64,000 nt of DNA from Thermoanaerobacter sp. (lineage in GTDB: Bacteria > Bacillota > Thermoanaerobacteria > Thermoanaerobacterales > Thermoanaerobacteraceae), in contig JADBKJ010000006.1 of assembly GCA_014896455.1 (NCBI GenBank), forward strand, positions 1 through 64,000, read 5' to 3'. The position numbers and the translations under genes are program-made. How positions within the stretch are numbered: the stretch's first letter is position 1; each line of letters begins with the position of its first letter. Shown in pieces: positions 1 to 9,454 of the stretch. The notes beneath the pieces are model-generated. The model saw only the letters and a list, made by a program, of their open reading frames with translations. It was not told the origin of the DNA and ran no database searches.

Positions 1-64
1 TTATGGAAAGAGGAAAAAATCTGTTGACAGGTGAAAAGGTTTTTGATAAAATGAAACTGAACAA

Positions 65-78
65 CCAAAACGTTTTGG
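65..78. promoter_or_regulatory. LacI-type operator upstream of the first regulator
   Basis: A perfect 14-bp palindrome CCAAAACGTTTTGG lies just before the regulator's ribosome site. A close relative of it occurs at 1120-1139 before kojP. Position and symmetry fit a LacI-family operator, so autoregulation is inferred. Confidence 0.6.
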
Positions 79-94
79 AAAAGGTGGATAGTAA

Positions 95-1105
95 ATGGCG
101 GTTACAATAAAGGATATAGCGAAATATGCGGGTGTATCTGTTACAACGGTTTCAAGAGCTTTAAACGGATATCCGGATGTAAGCGAAGAAACCCGTGAAA
201 GAATTAAAAAAATAGCGGAACAACTTAATTATACTCCAAATTCTCTTGCAAGAGGGCTTGTTACAAATAAGACTCATACAGTTGGCTTGGTTGTTTCTGA
301 ATTAATAAAACCTGGGGCGTATCATCCTTTCTTCCTCGAAGTGCTTGCAGGTATAAAAGCAGGATTAAAGAAAGATAAATACGACCTTATACTTTTTACT
401 GTAGACCCGGAAAGCCAAGATGCCACTTCCTATGAGAAGCTTTGCAATGACAGAAAAGTGGAAGGGGCTATTGTAGAAGGCTTAAGATTGAGTGACCCTT
501 ACATTAAAGAAATAAAGAAAACACAAATTCCCACTGTTTTGATTGATATACCAATACTGACTGATAAAGTGGGATATGTAAGTTCGGATAATGTTCAGGC
601 AGCTTTTGAAGCTACAAGCTATCTTATAAAGTTAGGACATAGAAATATTGGATTTATAAATGGGCATGATGATGCGGCTGTAAGTTTTGAAAGGTTAGAA
701 GGTTATAAAAAAGCTCTTAAAAAAAATAATATACCTTACAAAGAGGAATATGTAGTTTTTGATGATTTTACTCAAGAAGGTGGATATAATTCTTTTAAGA
801 TGTTGGTTTTTGAACATCCGGAAATAACTGCTGTATTTCATGCTTCTGATTTGATGGCAATAGGGTCTTTCAAAGCAGCAAAAGACTTAGGGATGAAAGT
901 ACCTGATGACATCTCTATTGTAGGTTTTGACGATATTGAACTTGCATCCCTCATTACTCCTGGACTTACTACTATAAGACAAGATACTTTTAAAATGGGA
1001 TATAATGCAGCAAAACATCTTTTATCTATTATAAAAGGGGAAAAGCCTCAGCATATATTAATACCTCATAAACTTGTAATTAGAGATTCAGCTAGAAAGA
1101 TATGA
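95..1105 (+). CDS. LacI-family transcriptional regulator of the kojibiose cluster
   Basis: A 336-residue protein with the LacI layout. An N-terminal helix-turn-helix and hinge helix (residues ~4-55, IKDIAKYAGVSVTTVSRALN) is followed by a periplasmic-binding-protein-like effector domain of about 270 residues. The start follows AAGGTGG at a normal distance. It probably represses the downstream phosphorylase/ABC importer genes when their sugar is absent. The evidence is a palindrome in its own leader and a second similar palindrome between it and kojP. The effector cannot be read from the sequence; kojibiose or glucose 1-phosphate is an inference from the neighbours. Confidence 0.9.
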   Translation: MAVTIKDIAKYAGVSVTTVSRALNGYPDVSEETRERIKKIAEQLNYTPNSLARGLVTNKTHTVGLVVSELIKPGAYHPFFLEVLAGIKAGLKKDKYDLILFTVDPESQDATSYEKLCNDRKVEGAIVEGLRLSDPYIKEIKKTQIPTVLIDIPILTDKVGYVSSDNVQAAFEATSYLIKLGHRNIGFINGHDDAAVSFERLEGYKKALKKNNIPYKEEYVVFDDFTQEGGYNSFKMLVFEHPEITAVFHASDLMAIGSFKAAKDLGMKVPDDISIVGFDDIELASLITPGLTTIRQDTFKMGYNAAKHLLSIIKGEKPQHILIPHKLVIRDSARKI

Positions 1106-1119
1106 TTTTTTTTAAAAAG

Positions 1120-1139
1120 TATCCAAAACGTTTCGGATA
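1120..1139. promoter_or_regulatory. LacI-type operator upstream of kojP
   Basis: The near-palindrome TATCCAAAACGTTTCGGATA has the same AAACGTTT core as the site at 65-78. It sits about 30 bp before the kojP start. It is a probable binding site for the regulator encoded just upstream. Confidence 0.55.
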
Positions 1140-1168
1140 GAATTTTTGGTAAGGATGGAGGTATATAA

Positions 1169-3495
1169 GTGGTAAACCACATGTTTTTAGAGGATGTAAA
1201 CAATTTAATAAGTGATGACAAATGGCTTATTTTCCAAAATGAGTATAATACAGAGGTAAATTCTCGATATGAGACCCTTTTTACACTTACAAATGGTTAC
1301 ATGGGCGTAAGGGGTACTTTTGAGGAAGGAAGCGATGGAGAAAGGTCGGGAAATTTTATTGCAGGAATTTTTGACAAGTCAGATGCGCAGGTTAGAGAAA
1401 TAGTAAATGCTCAAAATTGGCTGAGAATAAAGTTGTATGTTGAAGGTGAAGAATTAAGTTTGGATAAATGCCAGTTGATAGAATTTAAAAGAATTCTTGA
1501 TATGAAAAAAGGTATTCTATTTAGGAGTATGTTGATAAAAGACAGCAAAGATAGAATTACTCGAATTGAGGGATACAGGTTTATAAGCCGTAGCGACCTT
1601 CATCGTTCTGCAATTAAGCTATTTGTAACACCTGTAAATTACAGTGGTGTTGTAGGTATAGAGAGCATTATTGATGGGACTGTTTTAAATTCAGCAGATA
1701 GCCCAAAGTATAGAGTAAAGCATTTGAAAGTGGCTAACAATAGTAGTCTAAGTAAAAATGGAGTTTATCTTGAAACAGCAACTGTTGACGATGATACCCG
1801 CATAGCAACAGGTAGTACAGTGAGGATATATCATCATGAAGATGAAGAAAAAAATAACGTAGCTAAATTTAAAAGGTTTTTGCCTTTAGGTGAGAGAAGT
1901 ATTGAGTACTTTGAGTTTGACGGTATAGAGAGCAAAACAGTAGTAATTGACAAATTTGTAATAACTTATACCTCTAGAGACGTAAGAAAAGACCTGTTAA
2001 AGACGACGGTGGAAAAAGAACTCTTTGCTTTTGCTGGAGAAGGTATTGACAAAGAACTTAAGAGACATATTGAGGTATATGAAGAACTATGGTCTGTTGC
2101 AGATATAAATATTGAAGGGGATGAAGAAGCAGATAAAGCTTTGCGTTTTAATATTTTTCATCTCATGAGTTCTGCCAATGAAAATGACCCCCTGGTAAGT
2201 ATTGCTGCGAAAGCTCTTCATGGTGAGGGATACAAAGGTCACGTATTTTGGGATACTGAGATATTTATGCTTCCCTTTTTCATATATGTGTATCCGCAGG
2301 CAGCTAGAACACTTTTGATGTACAGGTACAATATGCTTGATGCAGCAAGAAAAAATGCGACTTTAAATGGATATAAAGGAGCACAATATCCTTGGGAATC
2401 TGCAGACACAGGAGAGGAAGAGACACCTAAATGGGGATTTGATTACAAAGGAAACCCTGTAAGGATATGGACAGGAGATTTAGAGCATCATATAACTGCT
2501 GATATAGCTTTTGCAGTGTGGGAGTATTTTAGAGCGACAGAGGATATTGAGTTTATGTTGAATTATGGTGCAGAAATCATTTTTGAGACTGCAAGGTTTT
2601 GGGTATCTAGATGTGAATATGTAAAAGAATTAGATAGGTATGAAATAAACAATGTCATAGGTCCTGACGAATTTCATGAACATGTTGATAATAATGCTTA
2701 TACTAATTACCTTGCAAAATGGAATATTAAAAAGGGACTTGAACTAATCAATATGTTAAAAGAAAAATACCACGAACATTATCATGCTATATCAAACAAG
2801 ATATGTTTGACAAACGAGGAAATAGAAAAGTGGAAAAAAGTTAAAGAAAAAATATATATACCTTATGAGAAAAGCAAAAAGCTCATTGAACAATTTGAAG
2901 GCTATTTTGATAAAAAAGATTATGTCATTGATAAATTTGATGAAAACAATATGCCTATATGGCCTGAAGGTTTGATATAACGAGATTGGGTGATACACAG
3001 CTTATTAAACAGGCTGACGTTGTTATGTTGATGCTTTTGTTAGGTGAGGAATTTGACGAAGAGACCAAAAGAATCAATTACGAATATTATGAAAAGCGGA
3101 CTATGCACAAGTCTTCTTTAGGTCCAAGTATGTATGCCATTATGGGGTTAAAAGTAGGGGACCACAAAAACGCATACCAGTCTTTTATGAGAAGTGCCAA
3201 TGTGGACCTTGTGGACAATCAGGGGAACACTAAAGAAGGTTTGCATGCTGCATCAGCTGGTGGTACATGGCAAGTAGCTGTTTTTGGATTTGGCGGAATG
3301 GAAATTGACAAAGAAGGGATATTAAATATAAATCCGTGGCTGCCAGAAAAATGGGACAAACTTTCCTATAAAGTATTCTGGAAAGGTAATTTAATTGAGG
3401 TAATTGTTACAAAAGAGGATGTGTCAGTAAAAAAATTAGAAGGAAAAGGAAATATAAAAGTAAAGGTAAAAGGGAAAGAGATTACGTTACAATAG
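1169..3495 (+). pseudogene. kojP: Kojibiose phosphorylase (GH65), split by a one-base frameshift
   Basis: GH65 inverting phosphorylases split an alpha-linked glucobiose with phosphate to beta-glucose 1-phosphate and glucose. The sequence reads open from GTG 1169 (GGAGG 7 nt upstream) for 603 residues and stops in WPEGLI*. From about base 2974 the -1 frame continues directly as DITRLGDTQLIKQ and runs to 3495. One missing G near 2974 therefore explains both pieces, and the restored protein is about 775 residues, normal for the family. The catalytic-region motif GPDEFHEHVDNNAYTN is intact in the first piece; the second holds the last part of the (alpha/alpha)6 barrel and the C-terminal sheet. 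I recognise the sequence from memory as very close to T. brockii KojP. Either a real recent mutation or a sequencing error. It heads the importer and beta-phosphoglucomutase operon. Confidence 0.88.
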
Positions 3496-3638
3496 TCAAA
3501 AAGGTACAGGCAGGTGGTAACCTGCTATACCTTAAAATAAATTGATTGAGTTTTAAGGGGGGATAAGTGAAGTTGAAGTAAAATTTTAAGTCCTCAATCA
3601 AATATTTTACTATAAAATTATGAAAGGGGAAAGTGGTA

Positions 3639-4901
3639 ATGAGTAAAAAACTTTTAAGCATCTTTGTTTTGACGATCTTTGTATTAGCTACTGTTTTAAC
3701 TGGTTGTTCATCCAGTAAAAATAATACCTCCAGTGGCAATGAGACAAATACACAAAAACAAGAGACGGTGAAACCAGTTACTATAAAATTAGGTATGTGG
3801 TCTTCATCCCCAGCGGAAAAGAAGATAGTGGATGACCAAATAGCTAAGTTTAAAGAAAAATATCCAAATATAGATGTGCAAATTGAGACAATTGTGGGAG
3901 ATTACATGCAAAAATTGCAAACAGAACTGGCGTCAAATACAGCACCAGACATATTCTATCTTGACAGCATGCCTGCACCACAGCTTATGTCTTCAGGAGT
4001 TTTAGAGCCATTAGATGATTATATTAAGAAATACAATGTGGATGTAAATGATTTCGAACCTGCTTTGCTTTCCGCTTTTCAGTGGGAAGGAAAAACTTAT
4101 GGTTTGCCAAAGGATTTCAATACTTTAGCTTTGTTTTACAACAAAGACATGTTTAAAGAGGTTGGAATAAATGAGCCTCCAAAAACATGGGAGGAATTAA
4201 GAGATGTAGCTAAAAAGTTGACAAAAGACGGTGTCAAAGGTTTGGTTTTATCAGCAGACCTTGCAAGATTTGATGCTTTTATAAATCAAAATGGCGGTTC
4301 AGTATATCAAGATGGAAAAGTTACTTTAAATCTTCCTCAAAATGCACAAGCTCTTGATTTTTATGTAGGCCTCATTACAAAAGACAAAGTTGCTGACACA
4401 CCACAAAACATGGGAGAAGGCTGGAATGGAGATGCTTTTGCTGCTAAAAAAGCTGCAATGGCAATAGAAGGTGGCTGGATGATACCATTCCTCAAAGAAA
4501 AAGCTCCTGATTTAAACTATGGTATAGCAGAGCTTCCAGCAGGAAAGCAAAAATCTACAATGGCTTTCACTGTTGCATATGTGATGAATAAAAACAGCCA
4601 ACATAAAGATGAGGCATTTAAGCTTATTGAATTTTTAACCGGTAAAGAAGGACAGCAATTTGTAGTAGATTCAGGTCTTGCACTTCCATCGAGAAAGTCT
4701 ATGCAAGAAGGATTTAAGGAGAAATATCCTGACAGAGCTGCCTTTGTAGATGGTGCTTCCTATGCAGTACCATGGCAGTTTGGCTTGTATGGCACAAAGG
4801 TAGTAGATGCGGCTAATAAAGCCTGTGAAGCATTAATAATGAAGCAAATAAGTAGTGCTCAACAAGCTCTTGACAATGCACAAAAGGAAGTTGGACAATA
4901 A
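3639..4901 (+). CDS. Sugar ABC transporter substrate-binding lipoprotein
   Basis: An extracytoplasmic solute-binding protein of the maltose/oligosaccharide class (about 420 residues). It has a lipoprotein signal peptide with lipobox LTGC at about residue 25 and a Ser/Asn/Thr-rich linker. The mature fold contains features typical of MalE-like proteins, such as the GLPKDFNTLALFYNKDMF stretch and YGLYGT near the end. ATG 3639 is preferred over GTG 3633 because of its spacing from GAAAGGGGA. It lies between kojP and two permease genes, so it probably delivers kojibiose or a related glucobiose. The ligand is inferred from context only. Confidence 0.88.
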   Translation: MSKKLLSIFVLTIFVLATVLTGCSSSKNNTSSGNETNTQKQETVKPVTIKLGMWSSSPAEKKIVDDQIAKFKEKYPNIDVQIETIVGDYMQKLQTELASNTAPDIFYLDSMPAPQLMSSGVLEPLDDYIKKYNVDVNDFEPALLSAFQWEGKTYGLPKDFNTLALFYNKDMFKEVGINEPPKTWEELRDVAKKLTKDGVKGLVLSADLARFDAFINQNGGSVYQDGKVTLNLPQNAQALDFYVGLITKDKVADTPQNMGEGWNGDAFAAKKAAMAIEGGWMIPFLKEKAPDLNYGIAELPAGKQKSTMAFTVAYVMNKNSQHKDEAFKLIEFLTGKEGQQFVVDSGLALPSRKSMQEGFKEKYPDRAAFVDGASYAVPWQFGLYGTKVVDAANKACEALIMKQISSAQQALDNAQKEVGQ

Positions 4902-4910
4902 TTTAAACAA

Positions 4911-4938
4911 GCAGCACCTTACTAAAATAAGGTGCTGC
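4911..4938 (+). terminator. Intra-operon stem-loop after the binding-protein gene
   Basis: A perfect 11-bp stem (GCAGCACCTTA with its complement) has no strong T-tract. It follows the binding-protein gene and precedes the permeases. Such hairpins commonly stabilise the upstream mRNA or terminate partially, giving more binding protein than permease. Confidence 0.65.
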
Positions 4939-4976
4939 AATTATGATTTTTTAAGGTTGAAGGGAAGGATGTATTT

Positions 4977-5876
4977 ATGGAAGCTAAAATGACTATGAAA
5001 AAGAGGTATTTATACGAAGCTTTGTCAGGGTATGCTTTTGTGTTACCTTTTATTGCTTCGATATCTATTTTTTTGATAGGACCATTAATTTATGCTTTTA
5101 TTATAAGTTTTAAAGAATTTTCTTTTTTAAATCCTGAAGCAAGCCGATGGGTTGGATTTGCAAATTATATAAAGTTATTTAGCGACCCGACATTTAAAAG
5201 GGCTCTTTTAAATACAACACTTTATTCTTTAGGAGTAGTGCCAACACAGCTAATTATTGCCTTAATACTAGCATTAATTGTAAATTCGAATATTAAAGGT
5301 AAAACATTTTTTAGAGTTGCCTATTATATACCAACTGTTACATCCACAGTTGCAGTTTCTGTAATATTTTTATATCTATTTAAAGCAGATGGTTTAGTTA
5401 ATGCTTTGTTAGCTAAATTTGGCATACAAGGACCTGCTTGGTTTAATGATGTAAGGTTTGCGCTTCCTTCTATCATGATGATGGCGATATGGTCTTCTGT
5501 AGGTAATTACATGGTGATTTTTCTTGCTGGATTACAGGATATACCATCAGAATTGTACGAGGCGGCGGAAGTAGATGGAGCTAATAAATTTCAAAGGTTT
5601 TTCAAAATTACCCTTCCAATGTTGAGGCCAATAGTGTTTTTTAATCTAGTAATGTCATTAATTGGTACTTTTCAGGTTTTTGACCAAGCCTATGTAGTAT
5701 CGCAAGGGACTGGTGGGCCTCTTGATGCTACAATGACAGTCGTGCTGGATATATATAGGACAGGCTTTAGAGATTTTAACATGGGTTACGCTTCAGCTAT
5801 GGCTTTTGCATTATTTGTAATAATCTTGATATTGACTCTTATACAGCGAAAGCTTTTCAAAGAAGAAACCTATTAG
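4977..5876 (+). CDS. Sugar ABC transporter permease (MalF-type)
   Basis: A 299-residue inner-membrane permease with about six hydrophobic segments. The first is near residues 20-45. The cytoplasmic EAA loop (EAAEVDGANKFQRFFKITLP, residues ~196-215) docks the ATPase. A good ribosome site (GAAGGGAAGG) precedes ATG 4977. It pairs with the next gene (14-bp gap) as the heterodimeric channel. No ATP-binding subunit is encoded in the cluster, so a shared MsmK-type ATPase from elsewhere is presumably used. Confidence 0.92.
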   Translation: MEAKMTMKKRYLYEALSGYAFVLPFIASISIFLIGPLIYAFIISFKEFSFLNPEASRWVGFANYIKLFSDPTFKRALLNTTLYSLGVVPTQLIIALILALIVNSNIKGKTFFRVAYYIPTVTSTVAVSVIFLYLFKADGLVNALLAKFGIQGPAWFNDVRFALPSIMMMAIWSSVGNYMVIFLAGLQDIPSELYEAAEVDGANKFQRFFKITLPMLRPIVFFNLVMSLIGTFQVFDQAYVVSQGTGGPLDATMTVVLDIYRTGFRDFNMGYASAMAFALFVIILILTLIQRKLFKEETY

Positions 5877-5889
5877 GAGGTGGCAATAG

Positions 5890-6699
5890 ATGAAAAAGGT
5901 GTTGCGGCTTTTATTTTATATCGTTGTAGTAGGATATGCAGTAATTACACTTGGTCCTTTTATATGGTCTATAATAACATCTCTAAAACCCACCAGTGAA
6001 TTAAATACTTTTGCTGTAAATATAAAACATTTAACTTTAGATAACTATAAAATGATAATTACAAAATTTCCTTTTTTAAGGTGGTTTATAAATAGTGCTA
6101 TAGTTGCAGCTATAGTGACGTTTGGCAATATCCTGTTTAATTCTATGGCAGGGTATGCACTTGCAAGAATAAATTTTCCTGGAAGAAATTTGTTGTTTAT
6201 GGTTGTGCTTGCTCTCATGATGGTACCAGGACAGGTAGTGATGGTGCCAACTTATATCCTTCTCAGCAAATTAGGCTGGGTGAACACTTACATGGGCCTT
6301 ACAATTCCATTTTTGACTAGTAATTTTGGAATATTTTTAATGAGGCAATTTTTCTTGTCTCTTCCCAAAGAGTTAGAAGAAGCAGCTACAATTGACGGTT
6401 TGTCACGATTTGGGATTTTCTTTAAAATAGTTTTGCCTTTGTCTAAACCTGCTCTTGCAACTCAATTCATTTTTATGTTTACTGGCAATTGGAATAGTTT
6501 CTTGTGGCCTAGCCTCTTGACATCCAGTGATGATATGTATACACTGCCGGTAGGACTTAATTCCTTTTACGGCCAATACTATCAATTTTGGAATCAGGTA
6601 ATGGCAGGAGCTATACTTTTGACATTACCGACTATATTAATATTCTTAATATTCCAGAGATATTTTGTAAAAGGAATATCTACAACGGGATTAAAATAA
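5890..6699 (+). CDS. Sugar ABC transporter permease (MalG-type)
   Basis: A 269-residue partner permease with six predicted membrane spans and the EAA loop (EEAATIDGLSRFGIFFKIVLPL, quoted in part). MalG-like proteins end with a short cytoplasmic tail, as seen here (FVKGISTTGLK). AGGAGG precedes the ATG. It is co-transcribed with the preceding permease and followed 21 bp later by beta-phosphoglucomutase, linking uptake to phosphorolytic catabolism. Confidence 0.92.
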   Translation: MKKVLRLLFYIVVVGYAVITLGPFIWSIITSLKPTSELNTFAVNIKHLTLDNYKMIITKFPFLRWFINSAIVAAIVTFGNILFNSMAGYALARINFPGRNLLFMVVLALMMVPGQVVMVPTYILLSKLGWVNTYMGLTIPFLTSNFGIFLMRQFFLSLPKELEEAATIDGLSRFGIFFKIVLPLSKPALATQFIFMFTGNWNSFLWPSLLTSSDDMYTLPVGLNSFYGQYYQFWNQVMAGAILLTLPTILIFLIFQRYFVKGISTTGLK

Positions 6700-6720
6700 A
6701 CGTTACGAAGGAGGAATAAA

Positions 6721-7368
6721 ATGGCAAGATATTGTGGAGTAATTTTTGATTTAGATGGTGTTATTACAGATACTGCAAGGTATCACTATTTAGCATGGAA
6801 AAAACTTGCTGATGAGTTAGAGATATATTTTGATGAAGTCATCAATGAGAGGTTAAAAGGTGTAAGCCGTCTACAATCTTTAGAGATAATTTTAGAAAAA
6901 AGTGATAAAAAATATTCTCAAGAAGAAAAAGAATATTATGCAAATAAAAAGAATGAGTATTATAAAGAGATGATAAAAAAAATTACACCTGAGGATTTAT
7001 TGCCAGGAGTGGAGAGATTCATCGAAGAGCTTAAAAAACGAGGTATTAAAATAGCAATTGCATCTGTCAGCAAAAATGCTTTTACTGTAGTTGAAAATTT
7101 AAAAATAAGAGATCAGTTTGACTATATAGTGGATGCAAATGAAATTAAGCATGGAAAACCTGACCCTGAGATATTTTTAAATGCAGCGAAGCATCTCGGG
7201 ATTTTCCCGGAGAAGTGCATTGGAATAGAAGATTCTGCTGCAGGCATCACTGCAATAAAAAAAGCAGGAATGTTTGCAGTAGGAGTGGGCAATCCTGAAA
7301 CAGTAAAAGAAGCAGACTTAATTTTAAAGGATTTAAGTGAAGCAGATAAAATATTAGAATTGCTGTAG
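6721..7368 (+). CDS. pgmB: Beta-phosphoglucomutase (HAD superfamily)
   Basis: A 215-residue HAD phosphatase-fold enzyme. It converts beta-glucose 1-phosphate, the product of inverting GH65 phosphorylases, to glucose 6-phosphate for glycolysis. The nucleophile/acid motif DLDGVITDTA is at residues ~10-19, a helical cap with R/K residues follows, then IASVSKNA (motif II), K in HGKPDPEIF (motif III) and IGIEDSAAGI (motif IV). The length is typical. Its position at the end of the kojP operon and just before the treP cluster suggests it serves both phosphorylases. Confidence 0.94.
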   Translation: MARYCGVIFDLDGVITDTARYHYLAWKKLADELEIYFDEVINERLKGVSRLQSLEIILEKSDKKYSQEEKEYYANKKNEYYKEMIKKITPEDLLPGVERFIEELKKRGIKIAIASVSKNAFTVVENLKIRDQFDYIVDANEIKHGKPDPEIFLNAAKHLGIFPEKCIGIEDSAAGITAIKKAGMFAVGVGNPETVKEADLILKDLSEADKILELL

Positions 7369-7373
7369 TGTGG

Positions 7374-7410
7374 AAATATTCCCCTGTGTTTTGGGGAATA
7401 TTTTTTATAA
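7374..7410 (+). terminator. Intrinsic terminator after pgmB
   Basis: An 11-bp stem (AAATATTCCCC with its complement) is followed by TTTTTTAT. It ends the first sugar operon. Confidence 0.85.
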
Positions 7411-7416
7411 AAACTC

Positions 7417-7464
7417 TTGCATTTTTAAAAGAATCGTAATATAATATAGCTGTAAGCGGTTACA
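7417..7464 (+). promoter_or_regulatory. SigA promoter with LacI-type operator for the second regulator
   Basis: TTGCAT (7417-7422), a 17-bp spacer and TATAAT (7440-7445) form a good SigA promoter. Immediately downstream lies TGTAAGCGGTTACA (7451-7464), a near palindrome matching the half-sites of the operator at 8521-8544. This arrangement predicts autorepression of the LacI gene that follows. Confidence 0.7.
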
Positions 7465-7488
7465 GTAAATTAAGAAAAGGGTGTCAAA

Positions 7489-8502
7489 ATGGCGACAATA
7501 GACGATGTGGCAAAATTAGCAGGTGTTTCTATTGCAACTGTTTCGAGAGTTTTTAATAATAGCCCTTTAGTAAGTGAAAAAGCAAGGCAAAAGGTTTTAA
7601 AAGCGGCAGAAGAGCTGGGATATAAACCCAGTATGCCAGCCAGAAGCCTGGCGATGAAGAAAACAAACACTATAGGGTTAATTGTGCCTGATATATCAAA
7701 CCCTTACTATGCAGAAGTAGTAAGAGGTATTGAAGATGTCTGCAATATTTATAAATACAATATTACTTTGTGCAATGCAGACAATAAAAGAGAAAAAGAA
7801 TTTCAATATATAGAAATGCTAAAAAATCGGTGGGTTGATGGAATAATATTTCACTGTGACTATTTTTCAAAAGAGCATTATGAAGTCTTTAAAAACGACA
7901 ATATAAAGGTGGTACTTGCAGGAAGAACAACAAAATTTGATGTGCCTTATGTAGGGATTGACAATTTTAAAGCGGCTTATGATGCAGTGAATTATTTGGT
8001 ATCGTTAGGCCACAAGAGGATTGGAATTATTCATGGCCCTCTTGATGACATGAAAGAGACAATAGATAGCGTAGACAGGCTAAAAGGGTACAAGCAAGCT
8101 CTTATTGATAATGGGTTACCAATTTATGATAAATTTATTAAAGAAGCAAATTTTAAGTATAAAGGCGGATATAATGCAGCGATGGAAATGCTAAAAGGCG
8201 AAATGAGACCTACTGCTATTTTTGCGATAAGTGATATTATGGCAATGGGAGCAATAAATGCGGTGTTTGACAGTGGACTTTCATGTCCTGAAGATATTTC
8301 TGTGATGGGTTTTGATAATATTGACTTGTCAGAAGCTACAAGGCCTTCTCTTACGACTGTATCACAGCCTATGTATGAAATAGGGGCTGTTGCAGCTAGA
8401 ATGCTTATAAAAATGTTAAATGGGGAAGAAATTGATGATTATCAAATAATTTTAAAACACAAAATTGTGGTAAGAAATTCTTGTATGTCTTCAAAAAAAT
8501 GA
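7489..8502 (+). CDS. LacI-family transcriptional regulator of the trehalose cluster
   Basis: A 337-residue LacI/PurR-type protein. The N-terminal helix-turn-helix (TIDDVAKLAGVSIATVSRVF) and hinge helix lead into a ligand-binding domain with the usual NPYYAEVVRGIE and GFDNIDLSEATRPSLTTV stretches. Palindromes of one type (TGTAAGCG..) lie before this gene and before the next operon. It therefore probably represses both itself and the permease/binding protein/treP genes. The inducer (trehalose or a metabolite) is inferred from neighbours. Confidence 0.9.
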   Translation: MATIDDVAKLAGVSIATVSRVFNNSPLVSEKARQKVLKAAEELGYKPSMPARSLAMKKTNTIGLIVPDISNPYYAEVVRGIEDVCNIYKYNITLCNADNKREKEFQYIEMLKNRWVDGIIFHCDYFSKEHYEVFKNDNIKVVLAGRTTKFDVPYVGIDNFKAAYDAVNYLVSLGHKRIGIIHGPLDDMKETIDSVDRLKGYKQALIDNGLPIYDKFIKEANFKYKGGYNAAMEMLKGEMRPTAIFAISDIMAMGAINAVFDSGLSCPEDISVMGFDNIDLSEATRPSLTTVSQPMYEIGAVAARMLIKMLNGEEIDDYQIILKHKIVVRNSCMSSKK

Positions 8503-8520
8503 AAGTTGTTTTATTTTTTT

Positions 8521-8544
8521 AAAATTGTAAGCGCTTACAATTTT
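8521..8544. promoter_or_regulatory. Perfect 24-bp operator palindrome before the trehalose importer
   Basis: A perfect palindrome centred on TTGTAAGCGCTTACAA with AAAA/TTTT flanks. It lies between the LacI gene and the first permease and shares half-sites with 7451-7464. It is the probable main operator of the downstream operon, and also resembles a CcpA cre site (TGWAARCGNTTWCA type), so catabolite control is an alternative. Confidence 0.65.
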
Positions 8545-8596
8545 AAAGCATGAAAAGCGCAGTGAAAATTTTAAGCTTAGGAAAGGAGAATATGAC

Positions 8597-9454
8597 ATGG
8601 CTTATGTAAACTTCGTAAAGAAATACAAACTTGAAATTGCCATGGTTTTACCATTACTATTATATATTTTGGGTTTTACTGTATACCCTATTATTCAAAC
8701 TATTACTTTAAGTTTTCAAGACCAGTATACTAAAGCATTCACATTGGCAAATTATAAAGAGATTATAGGAAAAACAGAATTTAAAAATGCTTTTTTCAAT
8801 ACCATAGCTCTTACATTTATAAGCCTCACTTTGGAAATGACTGCAGGCCTCGTCATTGCGCTTATTTTAAAAAGGAATTTTAAAGGAAAAGGGCTTTTGA
8901 GGTCTTTAATGCTAGTACCAATGGGGGTACCTACTCTTGTGTCAGGTGTTGCGATGACCTATATTTTTGGGTTGTACGGTTATTTTAATGCGCTTTTGCA
9001 AAAACTACACATTATTGAAATGCCTATAGATTGGGCAAGTGGCGGTCTTAAGACATTACTTATGGTTTCTGTAGCTGATATGTGGAAAGTTACTCCGATA
9101 GTTATACTTTTGCTTTTGGCTGGGCTTGAAAGTATACCAGATGAAGTTTATGAAGCTTCCAATATTGACGGGGCAACTGCATGGCAAACTTTTAAATATG
9201 TAACATTGCCACTTTTAAAGCCCTCTATCACGATGGCCTTGATATTAAGAGCGATAGATGCTTTTAGAATATTTGAACTTGTACTTGTTCTTGCAGGCCG
9301 TGCTACTCCTGTTATTTCTACTTTTGCGTATGATGAGTATAATAATTATGCAAATGCTTATACATCTGCGGCAGCATCTACAATATTGCTCCTGATAATA
9401 ACAGTATTTATAGTAGGTTACTTGAAAATAGCTGGTACTAAGGAGGAACAATGA
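8597..9454 (+). CDS. Sugar ABC transporter permease (MalF-type)
   Basis: A 285-residue integral membrane protein with six predicted spans and the EAA loop EASNIDGATAWQTFKYVTLP (residues ~185-204). AAAGGAGAA precedes ATG 8597. Its end overlaps the start of the next permease by 4 nt, a translationally coupled pair. It is the first gene of the treP-side importer operon and probably imports trehalose. Specificity is by context. Confidence 0.92.
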   Translation: MAYVNFVKKYKLEIAMVLPLLLYILGFTVYPIIQTITLSFQDQYTKAFTLANYKEIIGKTEFKNAFFNTIALTFISLTLEMTAGLVIALILKRNFKGKGLLRSLMLVPMGVPTLVSGVAMTYIFGLYGYFNALLQKLHIIEMPIDWASGGLKTLLMVSVADMWKVTPIVILLLLAGLESIPDEVYEASNIDGATAWQTFKYVTLPLLKPSITMALILRAIDAFRIFELVLVLAGRATPVISTFAYDEYNNYANAYTSAAASTILLLIITVFIVGYLKIAGTKEEQ

